From: Plutella xylostella
Taxonomy: Eukaryota > Arthropoda > Insecta > Lepidoptera > Plutellidae
Assembly (NCBI RefSeq): GCF_932276165.1
Contig: NC_064000.1
Location: 4,278,001-4,342,000 of the forward strand
DNA length: 64,000 nt
Reading direction: 5' to 3'
Numbering within the stretch: position 1 is the stretch's first letter; every line of letters starts with the position of its first letter. The notes beneath the pieces are model-generated. The model saw only the letters and a program-made list of their open reading frames with translations. It did not search any database and was not told the DNA's origin. Shown in pieces: positions 41,223 to 52,700 of this stretch. Position numbers and translations under genes: made by a program.

Positions 41223-44200
41223 TAAATCTATATATATATATATATCTATTCTTATTCTTATATATATATATATATATATATAAGAATAAGAATAGAATAA
41301 GAATAAGAATAAATTTATTCAGATAACTATAGGTAATACATATTTTAAAAATAGGTCAAGTTTTAAATCTAAAGGTAGGTGAAATACTGCTCTGAACTAG
41401 GAAATAACAGAGTTTTTCCTGTGTTTCAGATTAAAAAGTTACATAGAGAAACTTAAGCATCTAATTAAATAATCTTAGTAACTAACATCTTAATATTATG
41501 AATAAGTTTAAACAAGGCAATATATATATATATATATATATTTATTTTATTTATTATTATATATATATATTTATATATAGATTTGAGTTGATATATCAGC
41601 TACTTGCCATAAAGCACTGCCTGGTTGGCAGTCCGATGGCCGTGTGTGAGATATCCCTACATTAGTATAATTATTGTGTAACCTTGTTCAGTTTGGGCGG
41701 CGTGGCTCGTTCCTTGTTCAGTTTGGGCGGCGTGGCTCATACCATATTCGGCATAAATACGTTAAGCGATTACAAATTGACCCTAAAATAACTAGGTACT
41801 AAGCGTCAGTATTTATAATTATAAAGGGTGTTGTGTTCAAAAATGATATAGGTAGTAAGCTAAGGACGTGACTCAGGCGATTTTAGCTAACTTTTGCTCT
41901 AATGATTCATCACCAGAGAATAACAGTGAGGCAGTTTAGACCTTGGGGATATGCACAAAGGTTCCATTCGAGAGAGCCAGGTGCAGGTACTTACACCTCC
42001 ACAGAGAATAGAATAACAGTGATGTCGAGGAGTTCTCAAGTAGAGACCTTTGACAAGTATTCGTTCGTTGATTAAGAGAGTGACCTCCATGGGCAATTCT
42101 ATTCTATTTTATTCTATGTGGGGGTGTAAGGTGGGGGAGTGGAACCTTTGTGCATATCCCCAAGGTATAAACTGCCTTCCTTAGCTTGGACCATTTCCTA
42201 CCACGCTGGTCCACTGCGGGTTGGTGGGTTCACATAATTATCTAGATATGCAGGTTTCCCCACGATGTTTTCCTTCACCGTAAGAGCGATGGTATACATT
42301 GTACTTAAGTTAAAAGAACTCATTGGTACATGTCAGCGCCGGGATTCCAACCCGCATCTCTTGCGTGAGAAGCGGACGGAATTTTGCGAAATGCCTATGT
42401 TCACTACTACTACGAGTATTGGACATGGGAATTGATTTCTCAACTCTTCTTTGTACCTATTCTCATTCATCATCATCATCATCAGTCTTAAGCAGTCCAC
42501 TGCTGGACGTAGGCCTCTCCCAAAGCACGCCACTGGATGCGATCTTTACCTGTTCTAATTAATTTATTGTATGGTAGAAGATCGATTTTACACCAGAATT
42601 CTCCACAGTCGTGTAAGCTTTTTGTCTATATAGGGCGAGGTATGTAGGTATGTTACTATGTCTATATAGACTACCCATGAGATATTGAGCAATGCACACT
42701 TACCCTCAAATTCATAGACCGTATTGTAAATTTACAACTGTAATTTACAACTATATATATATATATATCCTTTATCCTGACTGATCCCATCACACTTTTT
42801 GCCCAAGCCTGTTTCGGTCCTTTTCGACTAAGTCTTGATCTATCCACTTCCTCAACAACCCCATTGGTCCCGTCACTTACCCCGCTTTGGACAGCGTGAC
42901 ATCAGCCAGCAACATGAAAGAGAACAACTTGCGAGCTGAACGAAGCACTGGAAACCCAAGCATACCCTCTTAATTGAACTTAAAACAGTAACACGCAACA
43001 AACCTACAAGCCCTACTTACTACTTACCAAAAAACTAAATTTCAGAGCGCTGCTGCAGTAAATACGACCTATTGGATGGCTCTTGTCAACCTCTTTTTGC
43101 CAAGCTAAAGTAACCTCCCGATTCATTACTCATCGCAATCCTCTGTCCACAGAACACCAACGTCATCTCCTCAAAGAGCTTCACGTACGAGGACGGGACT
43201 CCTCAGCGGCAGTTCAAGTCTCCGCTCAAGAGCCAGCCAATACCAGCCCAGGATAAACTGGGCGAGCTCGTGCACAGCGTCAGCTTCTACCGCCGCATGC
43301 AGAACACTGTGAGTGGCAACCCTAGCGCTTCTTCACGATCACGAATATTTTTTCCCACCATCAACGTGATGGTGGATTCCGAGTTCCGGCACATACAGAT
43401 ACCCACGTTTCTTCACTGTTTCGACGTTATCCTTCACCATAAGAGTGATTTTTAAATGCATATAAACGCCAAAGATATCTTTAGTACTGACACTGAATGG
43501 CTGTTAATCTGCGTGTTGTAGTTAGTTTTGGGCACTTACCTGACCGAGCTATCACCTTTCAGTTTTTATAATTTAAAATACAGTCAGTCAGACCCTAATG
43601 TTTGCATCATCTTCCAGTCGGCACCATCGACCCCGATGCGCACAGTCCGTCGCGACTCCCCCTCCCCCCCCTCCCGCCGCCGCGCCCCCCGCCGCCACCA
43701 CCGTGCGCCGCCGCATACAGGACCTGCACGCCGAGATCAGCAAGCAGCAGACCGTCATCTCACAGGTACTGGACTGTAATATGATATATAACATGTGGAG
43801 AGATCCGATCCGATTCGTTATCCGACCCCAAACTAGGCAGAGCAGTGTACACATGTAGACATAGCATTCGCGTCGTGAAAGAAGAATAGCGGCCATGGTG
43901 CGGAGCAATGATAAGACAGGATTCGGAGCGCGTTCGTAAGTTGTAATAGACGAATAGCGTCTCCACCAACAACGTAGTATTAAATGTCTACCTATCACGC
44001 GTAGCACGTAGTTAGACATGAAAAATTTGAAATTTACGCGCTGGAAAATATATTATTATATTCATGTAGGTCGGTGGAACAATATCTTTGATGTCAGTCA
44101 TTATTGCGTTCCATTATTGTACTTATTTTGATATACATAATGAGTGTTGTTTGTTGTTTCCAGGCGAGTCAAGCCCTAAATCTGTGCGCATCGACGGTGG

Positions 44201-47200
44201 AGTTCAGCGGCTCCACGGAGCAGGCCGAGGGGGAACGACTGCTGCTGTTAGCCAGTGAGTTTATTAATTAAATATTTACTCTGTAACTGCCTCTGTGGTC
44301 TAGTGGTAGAAGCTTCGCTTCATGACCCAGAGGTCCCGGGTTCGATTCCCGGGTGGGACCATCAATTTGTGTTTCTAAATTGTGGTTCTAAGTTTGGTTA
44401 GGACATAGAAGGCTGATCACCTGATGTCCGAAACGCAGGTCGGATGGGCATGTAAAGCAGTCGGTCCTGCGCCGAGTTCACGTCCCTCGAGCTATAATCC
44501 TCCAAAATTTAAACTCAATAGAAACTATTTCTGATGATGCCAAAAATTAGTCGTGAAATAGTCATAAATAGTCGTGTTTTCCAAAAAAATAGTCGTATCA
44601 TATTTTCGGAGTTAGAGCTATACTTTATGGAGGATTATAGCTGGAGGTCTCCAGCTATAATCCTCCAGCCTCTGCAGAACAAACGGTAAGGCCTATCGAC
44701 TTGGTTAAGGTCTCAAAAAATAGTCGTGAAATAGTCGTAATGACATGCCAAATTTCAGAAATAGTCGTCCAAAGATAGCAGAGATATAAAGATACTTTGC
44801 TGCAGCCCTGGTGGAGGATTATAGCTGGAGGTTTTGAAAATATCGAATATCTTTGGAACTACTATGACTATCGGTTTGAATTATGTCTCAAAAAATAGTC
44901 GTGAAATAGTCGCTTCTATTTATTATAATTTTAAGCTTGATAAAAGCTGTTAAATAATGATATCAAATTCTTCATACAAATCAAAGTGGACGAGAATGCC
45001 AAAGCGAGCCAGTACACAAAAATAATAGCACCGTAGCACTCATGTCGAATTTATCTATAAATCATTTATTTCGTCATACTTTGCATCAATAGTATCCAAA
45101 GTAATCTTTGGTATGAAATTTTATTGCTTTTGCCTTTTACCTTACTGTGTACAGAGAAAACGTATGCCTATACACGCACACATTTATCTCTGTTATCTTG
45201 ACAAACGATAGCGATGACGACTACGGCGATGTAGTACCTAGGTCAGTTATTGTCATCCCTTACTATCCCGTAATCAGACAAATATTGCTATCCTTGTCTC
45301 CTTTCTAACCGGCATGCATCGCACGCATAGAACGCGTGAGCGAACGTGTCACCGGTTGCATCTTGACAAGCGATAGCAAAGCGGTATTTATTACGTCCCT
45401 TACTATCCCGGGATCACACAAATAGTGTTGTTCTTGTTTTTTTATTAGCGTTGATGTGGCCGCCACCTCCGCCGGTGAAATTGGGATTAGTTTTATTGAA
45501 GACGTAGTACAGGGTAGCACTCAAGCGATAGGAATAAAATACGGTGTTTGAAATATAACTCATTTAATTACAATCACATGCCGAAAGTACTTTTATTTAT
45601 ACTTAAGTTATTCATTAAACAATCTTTAGGTAGATTAGGTTTCATACAATTATCTCAGTATTATTTGACTATTACCCATAAACATATTTAGTTTAATTTA
45701 AAATAATCACAGTTGGTTTATTGCTAAGTAATAATATAATATTGACGTAGTTCAATAAAAAAAACATTGTATGAACTTAAATATGTAGTTATTTCACTAT
45801 TTAAAAATAATTATTTTCTAGCCCTATATCATAATAAGCTTAAGTTAAAGTAATCACAGATTGTTCATTATTAGGTTTAGGTAAGTATAATCACGGTTAT
45901 TGTCATAATGAAATATAAATCATTTAATTACAATCACAGGCCGAAAGTACTTTTATTTATACTTAAGTTATTCATTCCTTCATTCATATTTAGGTAGATT
46001 AGGATTTAATTATTTTTATTCTCCATAGTAAAAAGTCACGTGACCAACTAAGTTTCTATGAAAAATGATATATTTTTTTTCGCGAATATTTAAATTCTGA
46101 TTTCAGTTTCAGGCTTAGACATACCATGCTGCACATGTAGCATTCGGCTTAGTATACACTTTTTGCAACACCTTGTATAATGGTTTTAATAAATATACCT
46201 AAATAACTTCGTAGGTGATAATAGGGTATCTATAATGCCCAGATAACTGAATCCTGTAGGTGTAGAACTTGCAAAAATTATGAACAGCCACTGTAGCTTG
46301 CGACGTTATTGAAGAACACACGTAAACTGCGCTGAAAAAAAAATAAGGCAAATTAACGTCTTATTAATAAAAATATTTGTTTTTTTTATCTTATATACAC
46401 ATATATATGATATACGAGTAGTAATAACGTTATTTCACCTAGACTATTTGTTTGGTAATTTATTGTCATTTGGAGACTACAGCAAACAGTGGAGTAAAAT
46501 TTCTTATCAGTAACTTATTGCAACAATAACTTGAAACTGCGAACTTTTGTGCGAAAAGGGTAGAATAGAAATACTGTTCATTAGTGTATTCGCTTTTTTT
46601 TAATATATATGTCCCATAACCGACCTCTATTGTTTTTGAGCGAAAGAGATAGCTGAGTAAACAATTTGGCTTTTGTCCAAAACCGGTTTGGTCGGACGGT
46701 GCGTTTGAAACTTGTATGAAATTTCACAGGGTGTGAATTACTTACATAGGTATTTAGTTCAGAAACACGTTTTTGTCGCTTGTAACTTATAGGTACAAAT
46801 GAGTTTTGACAAGTAAATTGGCTGTTATAACTTTATCAACTTCAGCACCACAACACTGTATCCTAGCATAAGCACAATACCATATGAAAATAGTGATAAA
46901 TTCTTACCTAGGATTTGTTATCTGGTAATCATGTATTCGGAGCCATTGCAGTTTTTTAGCGCATTACATCAATGCAGTCATGATAGTTTATCGGCGCATT
47001 ACATCGATAGGCTGTGTTTTCACCTGAAATAATAATGGGTAGGCTTATAGGTAGGTTACACATAATTTATTTTTATACATATATACATTAAAGGCCTTTT
47101 TTTGCTATTGAGGGGTAAATATCCACATTTAACCGGGACTACCATATGTAGGTAATCGATGATACCCACATATTTTCGTATCTACTAAGATATGTACATA

Positions 47201-49694
47201 CAGCCTTGATTGCATGTATGCACAATTTACTAGCTCATAGTGTAAAATTGCTAATTGAATAACAATCCCCATACATATTAAGCATAGATATTAAAAAATA
47301 ATTTGGCTACGACACTTCAATAAAAAATCATGTTAATAAATAAGCTGAGCATAACAAAATGGGATGGCTTGCTTTGATATTGAGTATTAAAAAGGATACT
47401 TACTTGTAAATATTCAAACATAGCACTCACTAAACACTCTTATCTGCATCCACTAATATCTTTTAGAATATAACATCTTGAATATTCATTTGCATATAGA
47501 GCACTCACAATATTTTAACAACCAACAATAACACCGATCGTGACCATAGTTTGCACTAAACTGTAAACAAATTATCAAACAAAACATGCAAAATACTAAC
47601 CCCAACTTCACTGGTGGCGGCGCGCGGCGGCGGTCACATAAGGGACGTAATAAATACCGGTTTGCTATAGCTTGTCAAGATGTTACCGGTGACGCAGTCG
47701 CTCACGCGTTCTATGCGTGCGATGCATGCCGGTTAGAAAGGAGACAAGGATAGCAATATTTGTCTGATCACGGGATAGTAAGGGATGACAATAACTGACC
47801 TAGGTACTACATCGCCGTAGTCGTCATCGTCGCTATCGTTTGTCAAGATAACAGAGATAAATGTGTGCGTGTATTGGCATACGTTTTCTCTGTACACAGT
47901 AAGGTTAATGCTAAGAGCAAAATCAATAAAATGTCATACCAAAGATTCGTTTACTTTGCATCAATAGTATCGATGCAAAGTATGACGAAATAAATGATTT
48001 ATAGATAAATTCGACATGAGTAATTCAATGCTATTGCTTTTATTTTTGTATTCAGTGCTATTATTTTTGTGTACTGGCTCGCTTTGGCATTCTCGTCCAC
48101 TTTGATTTGTATGAAGAATTTGATATCATTATTTAACAGCTTGTATCAAGCTTAAAATTATAATAAATAGAAGCGACTATTTCACGACTATTTTTTGAGA
48201 CATAATTCAAACCGATAGTCATAGTAGTTCCAAAGATATTCGATATTTTCAAAACCTCCAGCTATAATCCTCCACCAGGGCTGCAGCAAAGTATCTTTAT
48301 ATCTCTGCTATCTTTGGACGACTATTTCTGAAATTTGGCATGTCATTACGACTATTTCACGACTATTTTTTGAGTCCTTAACCAAGTCGATAGGCCTTAC
48401 CGTTTGTTCTGCAGAGGCTGGAGGATTATAGCTGGAGACCTCCAGCTATAATCCTCCATAAAGTATAGCTCTAACTCCGAAAATATGATACGACTATTTT
48501 TTTGGAAAACACGACTATTTATGACTATTTCACGACTAATTTTTGGCATCATCAGAAATAGTTTCTATTGAGTTTAAATTTTGGAGGATTATAGCTGGAG
48601 GCACGTCTAGCTCTCTCCAGTCGTGTCGGTCAATCCGTCCCATTGGGCTATGAGAGTGATGGAACAGAGAGTGGTCCTGTGTACTGCGCACACACTTGGG
48701 CACTATAATCTACTCCTGCGTAGATGGCTGATCTCAATTGAGAATGGCCGCCGTGGTCGAAATTCGGCTAGGAGGACATTATTATTATTTACTCTGTACA
48801 ACAAGGTGTATGCTTCCTATACAGGGTGTTGCAAAATTGGTATACTTTTCTATAGTAAAAGTCACGTGACCATCAAAGTTTCTATGGAAAATGAATTTTT
48901 TTTTTCGCGCATTTTCAAATTCTGATTTCAGTTTCGAGCTTAGATATAACATGCTGCACATGTAGGTTTCGGCTTAGTATACCCTTTTTGCAACACCCTG
49001 TATACATACCGATTTTCTTGAATATACGTTCAGTATTTACATGAAAAGAGTTGCAAACATCCAAATAAACTTTCGAATTTACAATAGTAATAATTTTATT
49101 AGTTTAGATTTTATTACTGTGCTTTTACTTAATGTAATTCTTCGCTCCCTTGTTGGAACGACGTAGACCGAGATGCTGAGTAACTAACTTCAGCAAACTT
49201 ACCACCACCGACACAATACTAGTCAAAAATCTTTAAGCAGCATCGCTTATCTGTCAGATCCACACATGTTGCGTCAGCATTCACAAATAAGCAAGGCTGC
49301 TTAAGGTCTGTTAATTGCTATTATGTCGGTGATACTTGGCAGCTGGATAGGTGTCTTTGTGTAGGCAGTATAATACCAAAAAAAAAACCCGTATTCCGCA
49401 GCGCACCGCCGCCAGGCCTGCCTACACGAGGTGCAACGACTACAAGTAGAGGGCGCGGGGCGCGCGGGCGAGGCGGGCATGGCCTCCATACACATGCACG
49501 GCCTACACGTGCCGCTGCGCCGCGACTACACGAGGCAACTCAACGCAGGTCAGTGTGTGTGTGTGTGTGTGTGTGAGGTGCAGGGCTGCGGGGGGAGGGG
49601 CGGGGCGCGGGGCGAGGCGGGCATGGCCTCCATACACATGCACGGCCTACACGTGCCGCTGCGCCGCGACTACACGAGGCAACTCAACGCAGGT

Positions 49695-49728
<34 letters not shown>

Positions 49729-52700
49729 TGCAGCGGCTGCGGGGGGAGGGCGCGGGGCGCGCGGGCGAGGCGGGCATGGCCGAGGTGACTACACGAGGCA
49801 ACTCAACGCAGGTCAGTGATGCTATACTTAATTTTTGCTTAAACAAAATCGGGGTTTACGCCCAGTTGCACGATGCTACTGCGGCGTCGGTGTGGATGCT
49901 CCAAAGGGTGATATAGTAATAGCTATAAAGTCACTTTCTTTTTTAACACGCTTTCTGTAACTGAGCACAGGAAAGCACATCTTTACACTCCTTAAAACCA
50001 ATGTACATGCATCTTCCATCGTTCATAAACCTAAAATACCTATCTATTTATGAATTTCTGACTGTATGTATCAAATTATGACATCAATAGATTTAAAATC
50101 GATTTCTAGGGTTAACAACTCAGTCACTAAATTGTGTTTCAGCGACAACAAGTTCGAAAATTTTACAACCTAATAGTTCCCATTTCCCCCACTAGATGGC
50201 GCCGTCGGCCACCACGCCGTGTGCCTGCTCAAGTGCCGCGACCGCGTGCTGGCGAGCTCCATGCAGCTCACGGCGCCCGCCGCCGCCGCGCTGCACTTCC
50301 CCGACGAGATCCGCATGGACGGGCTCGCCAGCGACTTCAAGGTGACCATGTAGTTGCTGCTTGCGTCACTAGATGGCGTGAAATTGTGATTTCATTTCTA
50401 GGTATCTAGCTACTACAACAGAAGCAAAGGCATTAGATGGCGCTGTTATACGCTTATGGACAGACTCGCGACTGATTTCTAGCTGGATAGGTATATATCT
50501 AGATTTTCTAGCTATCCTTAAAGTCAACGTGTGGTTCACTAGATAGCGCTGAAATACGTATAGATTGACTCGCCCGTGGCAGCGTCTTTCAGGTATTATT
50601 ATTTCATTTCTAGGTATCTTTATAGTTGGAGAGGCATAAGATGGCGCCTATAGATATTAATTGGTGGACTCGCGAGTAATTTCAATGCATCGTTTAGTTC
50701 CCTTGCGACCCACTAGATGGCGCAGAGACGGCGTGTGCCTGCTCAAGTGCCGCGACCGCGTGCTGGCGAGCACCATGCAGCTCACGGCGCCCGCCGCCGC
50801 CGCGCTGCACTTCCCCGACGAGATCCGCATGGACGGGCTCGCCAGCGACTTCAAGGTGACGATGTAGTTCCTGCGTGAGGCACTAGATGGCGTTAAATAG
50901 TGTTTTCCAAGTTTGGTTGTGGTTCCTGCGCGGGACATTAGATGGCGCTGGCATACGCATATGGACGAACTCGTCAGCGACTTTAAGGTGACGCTGGAGT
51001 TCCTCCGTTGGCCACTAGATGACGAACATTTGTGATTTGAAAGTTTGGTTGAAGTTCCTGCGTGGTGCACTAGATGGCGCTGGGATACGCATGTGGACGG
51101 ACCCGTGAGTGACTTGAAGGTGTCGTACAAGGACACTTTCAAGTCACTCGCTAGTCCGTCCATTGCAATGTGCTTCACTAGATGCCGCTGAGATATGTGA
51201 GTACGGAATCGTCAGCAAATTTATGGTAATGTTGTGGTTCCCGTATGATCACTAGATGGCGAGAATTCATTAATTCATGCGTATAGAATTTCTGGCTAAA
51301 GCAAGCCTCTCTGCTGGACGTAATATAAAGGCAAAAACTAAAACGCACAACCCGTAATAATCCATAATCTCCACGCATGGCAGGAGTAAACGGAGGTTCG
51401 AAAATAGTTCTTTGGAGTAATGACTCATGACAATTGTTTCGATTTCAGGTGACCATAGAAGTGTATCTCCTGCAGGCGTCCAAGGAGATGTTGCCACACG
51501 ACGTCAAGTATCACATCTCCAAGAAAAACATCAAGGTAACCACCCATTCTTATTCTCTTGTTCTTATTCTACTGATCACTTTATTTCAGCTTGGAATATC
51601 ACTTTTATGTAAGAAAAAAGTATATTTCTAAAGGCATTTTTTTGAAATAAACTTGTCCAATTTGACGCGTCTACTATGCGGTAAAAAAAATAAAAAAAAT
51701 ATGGGGGACATCTCACACACGGCCATCCGACCCCAAACTAGGCAGAGCCTGTGTTATGGGTATCGGACAGCTGATATATGTACACGAATACATAGACACG
51801 AAGACATATTAAATATAAATATCAACACCCAAGACCCGAGTACAAATATCTGTCTATAAACAAATATCTGCCCCAGCCGGGAATCGAACCCGGGACCTTC
51901 GGCATAGCAGTCAGGGCCACTAACCACTGCGCCAAACGACCGTCTAAAAAAAATACTCATTTAAACTCTGTTATCTTACTAATCTCCATTTTCCACCCAC
52001 AGTCGAGCTCCAAGCTCCTGACCCCCAAGTCCAAGGTCTCCGAGCTGAAGACCCCCAAGGTCTCGTCCCCCGGCGGGCCGCTGTCGGTCCGCTCCCCGCA
52101 GTTCCAGCCGCACGGCTACTGCATCTTCGCGCTGCAGCAGGCCAGCCGGCAGACCTTCACGCTCAACAAGGTAAGACAACCACTGTCATAGACAACCTAG
52201 AAAACCTAGTACGGGGCGCATTTAAGACGTGACAAAAGTTATCTTGAGGCTACGCGATGTGAGTGAGCGCGATGCAAAACTTATCGTTACGTCTTAAATG
52301 CGCCCCGTGCTACTAGCCCTGGCCTATGCTACTGTCTAGCCAACATCTAGGTAAGTACATAAGTCTTTTGAGACATATCATGGCGGACGTTTTTTGTGTC
52401 GTTTTTAGTGGCTAGTTACCACAAAAATGAAAAAGGTGTGGAATCGTCGCGCTACTATATGTCCAATTTATGTAGCGGGACGTTATAATACAATAGTATA
52501 GTACTGTAAGACCCCCACTGAGAGCCCCCCAAGGTCTCGTCCCCGGGCCGCTGTCGGTCCACTCCCCGCAGTTCCAGCCGCACGGCTACTGCATCTTCGC
52601 GCTGCAGCAGGCCAGCCGGCAGACCTTCACGCTCAACAAGGTTAGGGATAGTTATTGTTGTGGTATATTTGCTCATTTCTGAACGCAGCTCTTGCTGTCC

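Larger units (their letters stand above)
44284..48784 (+). mobile_element. tRNA-derived SINE interrupted by a foldback element
   Basis: The head (44284-44474) carries CTGCCTCTGTGGTCTAGTGG, A box, CAT triplet and B box. The body resumes at 48609 with TCTAGCTCTCTCCAGTCG and ends near GGAGGACATTATT. TATTTACTCTGTA occurs just before 44284 and again at about 48786-48798, as an intact target duplication. It is the same family as 33947-34328, whose uninterrupted sequence shows where the insertion fell. Confidence 0.85.

Noticed and set aside
43588..44019. 143-codon minus-strand open frame
   Set aside because: Antisense of the proline-rich exon k; poly-glycine from CCC/GCC codons.
44286..44362. tRNA gene with CAT anticodon (also 34238-34318)
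   Set aside because: Good A and B boxes, but each is the head of a SINE of about 380 bp with target duplications and a conserved non-tRNA body, so not a functional tRNA gene.
51865..51944. tRNA gene on the minus strand
   Set aside because: Head of a 243-bp SINE flanked by TAAAAAAAATA duplications; sister copies share the body.
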